From Algoriphagus iocasae (GTDB taxonomy: Bacteria > Bacteroidota > Bacteroidia > Cytophagales > Cyclobacteriaceae), in assembly GCF_014206875.1 (NCBI RefSeq), contig NZ_JACIJO010000001.1, forward strand, positions 682,001-746,000: DNA of 64,000 nucleotides. Reading direction: 5' to 3'. Positions within the stretch are counted from its first letter, which is position 1. The number at the start of each line of letters is the position of its first letter. A program made the position numbers and the translations under genes. Positions 1 through 10,765 of the stretch are shown piece after piece. The notes beneath the pieces were generated by a model that saw nothing but the letters and a program-made list of their open reading frames with translations, was not told the DNA's origin and did not search any database.

Positions 1-2
1 AA

Positions 3-3000
3 AAGACAAGGGAGTTTGGACTGTCCAGCATGAGTGTGGACAATTCCACTTCAGTCGTTATTCTTACTTTGATCATTTCTGTCCTTGGCCTAAGTGCATA
101 CAGAAATATGCCAAAGGAAAGTTTTCCGGAAATCGTAATTCCTACTGTGTATGTAGGGACTCCTTATCCTGGAAACTCACCTGTGGACATGGAGAATTTG
201 ATCACCCGACCGATAGAAAAGGAATTGAAATCCCTGAATGACATCAAGGATATCAACTCAACATCGGTTCAGGATTTTTCTTCGATTGTGATCGAATTCA
301 ACCCTGGAGTAGAAATCTCCAAGGCGATTCAGGAAGTGAAAGACGCGGTCGATAAGTCGAAGAGTGAGCTTCCTACAGATCTGGATCAAGATCCAAATGT
401 GTTGGAAGTGAATACTTCTGATTTCCCGATCATGAACGTGAATATCTCAGGGAATTATTCTGAGGCTGAATTGAAGAAATTTGGTGAATACTTGGAGGAT
501 GAGATTGAGAAGCTTCCAGAGATTTCCAAAGCAGACTTGGCGGGGACGGTAGAACGTGAAATTCAGATCAATGCAGATCCTTATAAAATGGAATCTGTAG
601 GAGTAAGCTTCGGAGATATTGCACAGGCAATTCAAACCGAAAACGTGACGATTTCAGGGGGAAATATCCGTTCTGGAGACTACCAGAGAACCCTGCGTAT
701 TGACGGTGAATTTACCGATCCAATGGATTTGCAGAATATTATTGTCAAGACAGATAACCAGAAAATTGTCTACTTGAGAGATGTTGCTGAGGTAAAAGAT
801 ACTTATAAGGAAAGGACTAGTTATGCACGTAGCAAGAACCTTCCTGTTGTAACCATTAACGTGGTAAAGAGAAGTGGGGAAAATCTTCTTTATGCAGCAG
901 ATAAAATCAAGGAAATCATCGAGACGACTAAGGCTAATAGATTTCCTCCGGATTTGGAGATTACGATTACCAATGATCAATCGAAGCAGACACGTCTTCA
1001 GGTGAGTGACTTGGAGAACTCCATTATTTTCGGTGTCATCCTAGTGGTGTTGGTATTGATGTTCTTTTTAGGATTTAGAAATGCATTGTTTGTTGGGATT
1101 GCTATTCCACTTTCCATGTTTATTTCATTCTTGGTGTTGAATGCTTTTGGGATCACGCTCAACCTAATGGTACTCTTCTCTTTGATTTTGGCTCTGGGGA
1201 TGTTGGTGGATAACGGAATCGTGGTGGTGGAAAACATCTATCGATTGATGTCAGAAGGCAAAGATGCAGTCCAGGCAGCAAAAGAAGGTGTTGGGGAAGT
1301 GGCATGGCCAATTATTACCTCTACTGCAACGACCCTTGCCGCATTCTTGCCATTAGCATTCTGGAAAGATGTGGTGGGTGAATTTATGAAGTTCCTTCCG
1401 ATCACACTGATTATTGTATTGTCATCTTCCTTGTTTGTAGCCTTGGTAATCAACCCTGTTTTGACAGCACTTTACATGAAAGTGGAGGATGTGACAAAGG
1501 ACAAACCCAAGCAGAAGTCCATTATTGTTGCGGGAATTTTCTTAATCCTTTCGACCATCTTTTATCTGGTAGGGATCACCGCTTTTGGTACTTTAATGCT
1601 TGTAGCTTGTGTGTTGACATTGTTCAATGTATTTGTACTAAGAAAAGCGATCCGCTGGTTCCAGACTGTGTTTTTGGTCAAACTGGAGAATATGTATGAA
1701 TCTGTTTTGGAATATGCACTGAATGGTAAAAAGCCGTACATGTTCTTTGGAGGTACTTTTCTTCTGTTGATCTTTTCAATGGTTTTATTGGGGATTCGAG
1801 CTCCGAAAGTGCTTTTCTTCCCTGATAATCAGCCTCAATTGGTCAATGTATTTATCGAGTTTCCAATCGGAACTGACATAGAGGCTACCAACGAATTTGT
1901 GGATTCAATGGAAGATGAATTGATGGTGGCTTTGGATGAATACAAAGATATTTTGGAGTCTGTGATTACGCAGGTGGGGGAAGGAACTGGAGACCCTAAG
2001 GAAGGTCCAAGTAATCAACCTACTCCACACAAAGCTAAAATCACGATTGGATTTGTGGATTACATCGACCGTCAAGGGATCAATACCAATGAGGCGATGG
2101 AGAAAATCAGGCAATTGGTAGAAAAATATCCAGGAGTTCTCTTAACAGTGGATAAGCAAAGAAATGGACCTCCAACCGGAAAAGCGGTGAACATTGAATT
2201 TGTAGGTGAAGATTACGATCAGTTGATCGCTTATGTAAACAAAACCCGTGAATACCTGGTCAATCTGAATATTCCTGGAATTGAAGAACTCAAATCCGAC
2301 CTTTCCCTAGGTAGCCCTGAAGTAATTCTGGATATCGATCGGGAGAAAGCAAGAAGGTTTGGGCTTTCTACTTCAGAAATCGCGAATGATCTGAGAACAG
2401 CTTTGTTTGGTTTGGAAGTATCCAAATACAAAGAAGGTGAAGATGATTACCCGATTCAACTTCGATTGAAAGAAGGGTTTAGATATGATATCAATACCTT
2501 GGTCAATAAGAAGATTGGGTTTAGAGATAAGTTTGGCACCAAGCGTGAAGTTCCTATTTCTGCTGTGGCTGAAGTAAAATATGGTTCTACTTATGGATCT
2601 GTCAAAAGAAAAGATTTGGAGAAGGCGATTACGGTCTATTCCAACGTTTTGGACGGATATAATCCAACAGAAGTCAATGCTCAGATTCAGGCAGCACTAC
2701 AGAATTACGAAGTTCCTGATGGGATATCTTTAAAGTATACTGGAGAGCAGGAAGAGCAACAAAAATCAATGGATTTCCTTGTTGGGGCATTAGGAATCGC
2801 AGTTTCTTTAATTTTCCTAATCATTGTTGCTCAGTTTAACTCAGTTACAACGCCTTTTATTATTATGGCCTCCGTGGTTTTAAGTACCATTGGGGTATTC
2901 CTAGGTTTGGTGATATTCAATATGGACTTCGTAGTGATTATGACGGGGATCGGGATTATTTCCCTTGCCGGTGTGGTTGTAAACAATGCGATTGTATTGA

Positions 3001-3383
3001 TTGACTATACCAATTTAGTAAGAGAGCGTAAGCGGGATGAATTGGGAATGGGGCCTAAAGACCATTTACCGTTCAACTTAATGATTGCAAGTATTGTGGA
3101 ATCAGGAAAGACCAGATTAAGACCTGTATTGCTGACAGCGATTACGACGGTTCTTGGTTTGATTCCTCTAGCTATAGGAATGAATATCAACTTTGGAACA
3201 TTGTTAAGTGACTTTGATCCGCAATTTTATGTGGGAGGAGATAACGCTGCTTTCTGGGGTCCAATGGCCTGGACAGTGATTTTCGGGTTAACCTTTGCGA
3301 CCTTCCTCACGTTAGTAATTGTACCAGTCATGTATCTCTTGGCCGATAAGTTAAATATGCGGTTAAAGAAGATTAAAGCATGA
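3..3383 (+). CDS. RND efflux permease (AcrB/HAE1 type), N-terminus cut by window edge
   Basis: Inner-membrane proton-driven pump subunit of a tripartite efflux complex. The first ATG in the window is at 30, but the frame stays open to base 3 and reads KTREFGLSS before it, matching the usual N-terminus of Bacteroidota RND permeases, so the true start lies upstream. Two RND repeats are visible: a first TM block at about 330-550 with the TM4 motif GMLVDNGIVVVEN, and a second at about 935-1110. The relay DD pair reads DN here, as in several other RND subfamilies. Large periplasmic loops lie between. The adaptor and outer-membrane partners are not in the window. The gene ends at a strong terminator. 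Substrate unknown. Confidence 0.93.
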   Translation, partial: KTREFGLSSMSVDNSTSVVILTLIISVLGLSAYRNMPKESFPEIVIPTVYVGTPYPGNSPVDMENLITRPIEKELKSLNDIKDINSTSVQDFSSIVIEFNPGVEISKAIQEVKDAVDKSKSELPTDLDQDPNVLEVNTSDFPIMNVNISGNYSEAELKKFGEYLEDEIEKLPEISKADLAGTVEREIQINADPYKMESVGVSFGDIAQAIQTENVTISGGNIRSGDYQRTLRIDGEFTDPMDLQNIIVKTDNQKIVYLRDVAEVKDTYKERTSYARSKNLPVVTINVVKRSGENLLYAADKIKEIIETTKANRFPPDLEITITNDQSKQTRLQVSDLENSIIFGVILVVLVLMFFLGFRNALFVGIAIPLSMFISFLVLNAFGITLNLMVLFSLILALGMLVDNGIVVVENIYRLMSEGKDAVQAAKEGVGEVAWPIITSTATTLAAFLPLAFWKDVVGEFMKFLPITLIIVLSSSLFVALVINPVLTALYMKVEDVTKDKPKQKSIIVAGIFLILSTIFYLVGITAFGTLMLVACVLTLFNVFVLRKAIRWFQTVFLVKLENMYESVLEYALNGKKPYMFFGGTFLLLIFSMVLLGIRAPKVLFFPDNQPQLVNVFIEFPIGTDIEATNEFVDSMEDELMVALDEYKDILESVITQVGEGTGDPKEGPSNQPTPHKAKITIGFVDYIDRQGINTNEAMEKIRQLVEKYPGVLLTVDKQRNGPPTGKAVNIEFVGEDYDQLIAYVNKTREYLVNLNIPGIEELKSDLSLGSPEVILDIDREKARRFGLSTSEIANDLRTALFGLEVSKYKEGEDDYPIQLRLKEGFRYDINTLVNKKIGFRDKFGTKREVPISAVAEVKYGSTYGSVKRKDLEKAITVYSNVLDGYNPTEVNAQIQAALQNYEVPDGISLKYTGEQEEQQKSMDFLVGALGIAVSLIFLIIVAQFNSVTTPFIIMASVVLSTIGVFLGLVIFNMDFVVIMTGIGIISLAGVVVNNAIVLIDYTNLVRERKRDELGMGPKDHLPFNLMIASIVESGKTRLRPVLLTAITTVLGLIPLAIGMNINFGTLLSDFDPQFYVGGDNAAFWGPMAWTVIFGLTFATFLTLVIVPVMYLLADKLNMRLKKIKA

Positions 3384-3411
3384 TTGTTTTAAGGTTGGTG
3401 GTTTTTTTTAC

Positions 3412-3444
3412 AAAACCTCCGGGGTTCTATCCCGGGGGTTTTTT
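3412..3444 (+). terminator. Intrinsic terminator after the RND gene
   Basis: 12-bp stem AAAACCTCCGGG/CCCGGGGGTTTT with one G-U pair and a 7-nt loop, ending in a T-run, 28 bases after the RND stop codon. Confidence 0.85.
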
Positions 3445-3488
3445 GATTTTTAGATCATCTTGGTTCGGCCTTTGCTGCTAAAAAATGT

Positions 3489-3496
3489 TAATTTTG
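3489..3496 (+). promoter_or_regulatory. Candidate Bacteroidota -7 element for the UpxY-like gene
   Basis: TAATTTTG matches the TAnnTTTG consensus of the Bacteroidota primary sigma factor and lies 21 bases before the ATG. No well-spaced -33 TTTG is seen (one at 3471 is too close), so this is a weak call. Confidence 0.4.
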
Positions 3497-3517
3497 AGTA
3501 AGAAAAATAGGTGAGAG

Positions 3518-4036
3518 ATGAATGAATTAAAATGGTTTGTCATGTATACGGCATCCCGTTCTGAAAAGAAAGTTGCAGCCCGACTGAGGGAAAGTGGTAA
3601 AGAGGTATACCTTCCTATTGTTGAGGAATTAAGACAATGGTCAGATCGTAAAAAGAAAGTAGAGCGCCCTTTATTTAATGGATATGTTTTTGTCAAAACT
3701 ACCCGCGGTCAATTATGGGAATGTCTTCAAGTACCGGGCGCAGTGAAATTTGTCCATTTCTCTGGACAGCATGCGACCATAAGAGACGAGGAATTAGAAA
3801 CCATTGAGCGGATTATTTCCACAGGTGTGGCAGTGGAGTCTGATGGTTCTGTAATTGAGCCGGGAGAGAAAGTGGAAGTTATTGGCGGAGCACTTCAGAA
3901 TATGACCGGTGAAGTAATTGAGAAAGGGAATAAAGATTATTTCTTGATCAGGATACCAAGTATTTATCAAAATATGCTGGTAAGTATTCCGAGAAAATTC
4001 CTGCAGTCAATAGGGAAAGTAACCCCCGAACAATAA
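3518..4036 (+). CDS. UpxY-like transcription antiterminator (NusG/RfaH family)
   Basis: 172-residue NusG paralogue. The N-terminal NGN domain (about 5-105) begins with WFVMYTASRSEKKVAARL and contains PLFNGYVFVK, both typical of UpxY/RfaH-type specialised factors. A short KOW-like C-terminal domain follows (about 110-165, with EPGEKVEVIGGALQNMTGEV). Members bind RNA polymerase and let it read through termination in long envelope-polysaccharide operons. Here the gene is alone, closed by a bidirectional terminator, with no polysaccharide cluster on either side in the window. Its target operon must therefore lie elsewhere, or it is an orphan. Confidence 0.85.
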   Translation: MNELKWFVMYTASRSEKKVAARLRESGKEVYLPIVEELRQWSDRKKKVERPLFNGYVFVKTTRGQLWECLQVPGAVKFVHFSGQHATIRDEELETIERIISTGVAVESDGSVIEPGEKVEVIGGALQNMTGEVIEKGNKDYFLIRIPSIYQNMLVSIPRKFLQSIGKVTPEQ

Positions 4037-4066
4037 AAAAAGGAGCAAATATTTGCTCCTTTTTTT
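4035..4066. terminator. Bidirectional terminator between convergent genes
   Basis: Perfect 32-bp palindrome, A7-GGAGCAAAT then ATTTGCTCC-T7. It has a run of T on each strand and sits between the stop codons of the UpxY-like gene (+) and the outer-membrane protein gene (-). Confidence 0.9.
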
Positions 4067-4769
4067 ATTGTTCGAATCTTGGATAAAGATATCTCCTATA
4101 AACTATCTGAACTTGCCCAAGATGGTCTCCAAATCTATTAAATCCGACATTCCCATCCATATTATCTGTAAAAGTTAGCATTAGTGTCCCCTCGGCTGCA
4201 ATGTCTGCATAAGCTCCAAGCTGAAAACTTAAGCCGGCTCGGAATGGCATATATGCAGTCGTCAAATTGAATTTTTCAGGAACCTCATCTTCACTAAAAG
4301 ATTTGGTTTGTTTGGTGCTTGTATACATGATACCTAAACCAAAACCTCCATATAGGTTGGCAAAACTCCTGTTCATGTGATTTGAAAATGGAATCAAATT
4401 GACACTCGGCATCATGTCAAAATAGATCGCAGAACCTTTGGCAGTGTAAGCTGAGTTTCTCTCATACCAATAATCCTGAACTCTAACTGAAGGGTCTCCA
4501 CCACTAGAAATCCATTGGATTCCGGTAGTGGTTCGAAGGTCAAACATCGGGGTTAACCTTTTAGCAATCGAAGCTGAAAAAGAGGGTTTAATTTCAAAAT
4601 TAAAATCCCGATAAGCTCCCCCATTGTCGAGGTAGGCAAATGATGGACCAAAACCTATGGAGAGAATATTATCTCTAGAGATCTTTTCTTTGTAGAAATT
4701 CTGAGCTTTTAAGCTGAAGGAGATCAAAAGAGAAACCGTGAAAAATGATATGGAAAGTAATTTACGCAT
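4065..4769 (-). CDS. Outer-membrane beta-barrel protein, function unknown
   Basis: 234 residues with a clear signal peptide (MRKLLSISFFTVSLLISFSL, cleavage after KAQ). Alternating hydrophobic strands follow, with many aromatic residues and glycines (LSIGFGPSFAY, NLYGGFGLGIMY, FRAGLSFQLGAYADI), and the last strand is QVQIVYRRYLYPRF. This is the pattern of small Bacteroidota porin-like barrels (PorT/OmpW-like size). No functional motif is recognised. It lies downstream of xseB on the same strand, separated by 134 bases, so it may be transcribed separately. Confidence 0.7.
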   Translation of the reverse strand: MRKLLSISFFTVSLLISFSLKAQNFYKEKISRDNILSIGFGPSFAYLDNGGAYRDFNFEIKPSFSASIAKRLTPMFDLRTTTGIQWISSGGDPSVRVQDYWYERNSAYTAKGSAIYFDMMPSVNLIPFSNHMNRSFANLYGGFGLGIMYTSTKQTKSFSEDEVPEKFNLTTAYMPFRAGLSFQLGAYADIAAEGTLMLTFTDNMDGNVGFNRFGDHLGQVQIVYRRYLYPRFEQ

Positions 4770-4903
4770 GATAATTTCCCTGAAGTGAGTAGAAGTAAAC
4801 TCAGGATTGTTTGCAAATTCGACAACAAATATGCCAATCCTTTACAAGAATTCATATCAATAACAGGAATTACACAGGATTATTGCCTGAATGGCACATC
4901 TGG

Positions 4904-5092
4904 TCAGTTATTCTCAAAGGCTTTTTGGATCTCTTCCTCAGTAGATTTTAATTTGGATCGACAGGCATTAACCAGTTCTGAGGCCTCTTTTACCAAATCG
5001 GATAATTCGTCCACACTTTTTTTGCCTTCTTCCAATTGAGCTAAGATTTGTTCTAATCGGCTCATTGCCTCACTGTATTTTATTTCTTCCAT
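4904..5092 (-). CDS. xseB: Exodeoxyribonuclease VII small subunit
   Basis: 62 residues, the family's usual length. It is an all-helical hairpin with the conserved start YSEAMSRLEQILAQLEEG and ends in a charged helix. XseB wraps XseA to form ExoVII, which degrades single-stranded DNA to oligonucleotides in the cytoplasm. The start codon overlaps the end of xseA by 13 bases, indicating translational coupling. Confidence 0.95.
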   Translation of the reverse strand: MEEIKYSEAMSRLEQILAQLEEGKKSVDELSDLVKEASELVNACRSKLKSTEEEIQKAFENN

Positions 5093-6399
5093 TCCTCTTC
5101 GATTTTAGTAATTGTACTGCTGATTTTCTTTTCAGAAGTATGTGTAACCATTTCATCTCCAATTTTAGCCTTAGCTAAATGAATTGGAGTAGAATTAATT
5201 TCTGTTTTCGTATACCCTCGAGCCAAAATAGCTTTCGGATCCAGTTGTACCAGATTTTTTGACAAGCTTTCCAAATGATCTGATTCCTTTATCAATCGGT
5301 GCTGGACCAGATTTTTCAAGCTTTTTTCCAAATTCAATAAAGACAAGGATTCCAACTGAAGTTGATTTCTGACAGCGGTTCTTACTCTGTTTGAATTCCC
5401 CGTTAATCGTTCTTTTTCCCTTGCAATAGCATGACTGCTTTGGGATTGTATCATCAAACTGAAGTTTTGTAAGGTTGCCTGTTGTTCCTGAAGCTGAATC
5501 CTAGTTGCCCGATCCAATCTCCTCAAACTCAATCCCAGTGTTTCATCAAATTCACGGAAGCTGGCGAGGATAAATTCTGCTACTGCAGTTGGGGTTTTTA
5601 ATTTGCTATGTGAAACCAGGTCGGCAATTGTTTCATCTCGCTCGTGTCCGATTCCAGTAAACACAGGTAGACTGCAAGTGGCAATTTTCAGTGCCAAAGC
5701 ATACTCATCAAAGCAATCCAAATCGATTTGAGCTCCACCACCTCGAATAATGACAAGGGCTTCGAGTCCCAGATTATCTTTGGAATTTTCAGCCATCTCG
5801 ATTGACCGGATGATGTTTGCTGCTGCCTCATTGCCCTGCATCAAGGAAGGAAAAAGCTGATGGTAGATTTTATATCCCCCGGGGTTTGAATCCAACTGAT
5901 TGATAAAATCCCCATAGCCAGCGGCAGTTGCACTACTGATGATTCCTATTTTTTGAACCACGGGAGGTAAAACGTGGCGTTGATTCAGGCCGATCATTCC
6001 CTCACGGGTCAGCCGATCAATAGTTTCCTGTTTGATTCGGGCTCTTTCTCCTAAAGAAAAAGAAGGGTCAATATCTTTTACATTGATGCTAAGACCATAT
6101 AAAGGGTGGAAATTGATCGCTACCTGAGCCAGAATTTTCATTCCATTTTTTAATCCCGTGCCAGTTGCTGACTCAAATTTGGATGCAATTGCCCGATAAG
6201 AAAACTGCCATAAATTTGCCCGAAGCTTTGCTTCGATTTTATTTCCAACTTTCTCCACAATCTCAAAATAGGCATGCCCCTGCGGGGAAAGCCTGAAGTC
6301 GGAAATTTCGCCGATTACCCAGTAAACCGGATCCATTTCTCTGTCAATGACTTGTTGGATCAGCTGGTTTAATTCTGAGATGGACCGGGCATTATGCAT
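5080..6399 (-). CDS. xseA: Exodeoxyribonuclease VII large subunit
   Basis: 439 residues, typical length. The N-terminal OB-fold domain (about 1-100; VYWVIGEISDFRLSPQGHAYFE) binds single-stranded DNA. The catalytic domain (about 130-270) carries GIISSATAAGYGDF, IIRGGGAQIDLDCFDE and PVFTGIGHERDETIAD. A long coiled-coil region and a C-terminal segment (LDPKAILARGYTKTE) follow. It is the nuclease of ExoVII and is coupled to xseB downstream. dapA ends five bases upstream, so the three genes probably share a transcript. Confidence 0.96.
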   Translation of the reverse strand: MHNARSISELNQLIQQVIDREMDPVYWVIGEISDFRLSPQGHAYFEIVEKVGNKIEAKLRANLWQFSYRAIASKFESATGTGLKNGMKILAQVAINFHPLYGLSINVKDIDPSFSLGERARIKQETIDRLTREGMIGLNQRHVLPPVVQKIGIISSATAAGYGDFINQLDSNPGGYKIYHQLFPSLMQGNEAAANIIRSIEMAENSKDNLGLEALVIIRGGGAQIDLDCFDEYALALKIATCSLPVFTGIGHERDETIADLVSHSKLKTPTAVAEFILASFREFDETLGLSLRRLDRATRIQLQEQQATLQNFSLMIQSQSSHAIAREKERLTGNSNRVRTAVRNQLQLESLSLLNLEKSLKNLVQHRLIKESDHLESLSKNLVQLDPKAILARGYTKTEINSTPIHLAKAKIGDEMVTHTSEKKISSTITKIEEEWKK

Positions 6400-6404
6400 T
6401 CAAC

Positions 6405-7268
6405 TTATAGGTGTTTTTGATACAAAGACTTGATTTGTTGGTTGAGTTCCAGGCTCGCTCTCAACATAGGAAGACGCAGTTGATCTCCACAGATTCCTTG
6501 GTGCATCAGCAAGTTTTTGATCCCAACAGGATTTCCTTCCAAATACATCAAAGAGTTAAAGTTCAACAAAGAAAATGCTGCTTTCAGACTTTCTTTTTCT
6601 GGGCCATGGCAAATGCTTTTAAAAGTCGAAGGCAAGGCGTTTGCCAATACAGAAATAACTCCGCATCCGCCAATACTGAACATGGCCTTTGTCATCAGAT
6701 CATCACCGGAAATCAATAAAAAGTCCTTTGGTTTCTTTGCTGCGATTTCCATGCATTGCTCTAGGTTGCCACTGGCTTCTTTCATCCCGATAATGTTTGG
6801 ATGATCTGCCAATCGTACAGTGGTAGCCGCAGTCATATTGGACATGGTTCTTCCAGGGACGTTGTATAAAATCACCGGAACAGGGCAGTTATCAGCAATA
6901 GCAGTGTAATGCGCGATAATGCCAGCCTGACTCGGTTTATTATAAAATGGGCTTACCGATAGAATAGCTTCAATACCTGTGAAATCGGTAGTACTGATAT
7001 CGTTTAAAACTGCTTGGGTATTGTTACCACCAATTCCATAAACCACCGGAACCCTTCCTGCATTGTACTCCAAGCATGCTGCCAATACTTGTTTCTTTTC
7101 AGCAGGAGTAAGGGTTGCGCTTTCTCCGGTAGTACCCAAGACCACCAAGTAATCGACGCCACCATCGATAACATAATCAATGAGCTTTTTCAAACCCGCA
7201 AAATCAATCGAACAATCGTCGTGAAATGGGGTGACTAAAGCTACTCCGGTGCCTGTAAACTGATTCAT
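6405..7268 (-). CDS. dapA: 4-hydroxy-tetrahydrodipicolinate synthase
   Basis: 287 residues forming a TIM barrel. It condenses pyruvate with aspartate semialdehyde in the first committed step toward meso-diaminopimelate and lysine. Visible residues are GTTGES (Thr46/Thr47), YNVPGR (Tyr135, Arg140) and the Schiff-base lysine in GMKEASGN (Lys163). It sits 5 bases upstream of xseA and 76 bases downstream of ligA, all on the minus strand. Orthology is firm. Confidence 0.96.
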   Translation of the reverse strand: MNQFTGTGVALVTPFHDDCSIDFAGLKKLIDYVIDGGVDYLVVLGTTGESATLTPAEKKQVLAACLEYNAGRVPVVYGIGGNNTQAVLNDISTTDFTGIEAILSVSPFYNKPSQAGIIAHYTAIADNCPVPVILYNVPGRTMSNMTAATTVRLADHPNIIGMKEASGNLEQCMEIAAKKPKDFLLISGDDLMTKAMFSIGGCGVISVLANALPSTFKSICHGPEKESLKAAFSLLNFNSLMYLEGNPVGIKNLLMHQGICGDQLRLPMLRASLELNQQIKSLYQKHL

Positions 7269-7293
7269 TTTAAAATTTAATAGGATTGGACGC

Positions 7294-7301
7294 TAAAGAT
7301 A
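7294..7301 (-). promoter_or_regulatory. Candidate -7 element for dapA-xseA-xseB
   Basis: On the minus strand TATCTTTA differs from TAnnTTTG by the last base and lies 25 bases before the dapA start. This suggests a short leader and a promoter independent of ligA. Confidence 0.35.
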
Positions 7302-7344
7302 AGGGGCTTCTGTGAATTGATCTTAAGAGATTTCAAAATTTGGA

Positions 7345-9810
<2,466 letters not shown>

Positions 9811-9998
9811 TTAGGGCTGGTAAAAATAAGATTTCGGTTGGGAAGGAGCAATGTTTTTAAGAGTTTGGATTTATTGAGCCACAAAGTGACGCAAAGAAAG
9901 TTGGGTTGTGGAAAATAGTAATAATATGGATGGTTTCAACTTATAAAAATACTAATCCATTTAGGGTATTGAATCCTAAGGTTTTGTTTATCCTTCCA

Positions 9999-10006
9999 TA
10001 ATTTTG
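9999..10006 (+). promoter_or_regulatory. Candidate -7 element for the TetR gene
   Basis: TAATTTTG fits TAnnTTTG and lies 33 bases before the ATG at 10040. If used, transcription would start near 10013, which excludes an earlier ATG at 10004 as the translation start. There is no convincing -33 box. Confidence 0.35.
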
Positions 10007-10039
10007 AATCTTTGTTTCCCTTATTTCCGTGGCAAAATT

Positions 10040-10672
10040 ATGAGCAAGAAGACGAATATTGAGAGCAAGATTTTGGAGTCTGCCTACGCATTTTTTTTGG
10101 AAAAAGGCTACAAAAACACCACGATGGATGATATCGCTCAGTCACTGGGGATGAGTAAAAAAACGCTTTATAAATACTATCCGGGGAAAATGGAATTGCT
10201 TTCAGCCGCTTTTGAAGTGCTGAAGACTAAGATGACCGCGAAAGTAGAAGGGATTTTGGATAATAGATATTTGCCTTTTCCATTGAAGTTAAAATCTACT
10301 TTGACTGTGATGGCAACGCATTTGGCACCGATTAATCCTGACCTTTTTGATGATTTGAGAGATTATGCTCCTGAGGTATGGGAGGAATTGAAAGACTACA
10401 TCAATGAGTCCGCTTACGAGAGATTTCAGCAACTGATTTCTCAGGGTGTTAAACTTGGTCTAGTAAATCCCAATGTGAACATTAACCTGGTAGTGATGAT
10501 GTATGCCGCTGCGGTACAGTCTCTTTTGGACCCGAAATTCATCCATCAATTTCCAGAATCCATTCAGAAGGGAATGAAAATTCCTCCAGCCGATATTTAT
10601 GATCAGGCAACTACGATTATTTACAATGGAATTTTGACAGAAGAAGCTCGCAACGAATTTGCAAATGCCTAA
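10040..10672 (+). CDS. TetR/AcrR family transcriptional regulator
   Basis: About 210 residues. The N-terminal DNA-binding domain is typical: ILESAYAFFLEKGYKNTTMD followed by the helix-turn-helix DIAQSLGMSKKTLYKYYPGK (about 16-55). The C-terminal ligand-binding helices are variable. An ATG at 10004 would add 12 hydrophobic residues that do not belong to the fold and overlaps a promoter-like element, so 10040 is preferred. The gene stands alone between ligA (divergent) and metG, so its target is not obvious. It may repress itself or a distant efflux operon. Confidence 0.88.
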   Translation: MSKKTNIESKILESAYAFFLEKGYKNTTMDDIAQSLGMSKKTLYKYYPGKMELLSAAFEVLKTKMTAKVEGILDNRYLPFPLKLKSTLTVMATHLAPINPDLFDDLRDYAPEVWEELKDYINESAYERFQQLISQGVKLGLVNPNVNINLVVMMYAAAVQSLLDPKFIHQFPESIQKGMKIPPADIYDQATTIIYNGILTEEARNEFANA

Positions 10673-10694
10673 GGCCTGCTTCGTCTGATTTTCC

Positions 10695-10702
10695 TATCTT
10701 TG
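10695..10702 (+). promoter_or_regulatory. -7 promoter element of metG
   Basis: TATCTTTG followed by CACCC is an exact TAnnTTTG match in a context very common in Bacteroidota promoters. Predicted start is near 10709, giving a leader of about 57 bases. No -33 box is apparent. Confidence 0.6.
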
Positions 10703-10765
10703 CACCCAAATTGATCGAATTTCAATTGCATATCACCTTTCTAGAATCCGAATAGATTTACTCTT

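Noticed and set aside
1240..1460. Defect in the first RND pump (DN instead of DD in TM4)
   Set aside because: VDN at this position is common in other functional RND subfamilies, so it is not evidence of inactivity.
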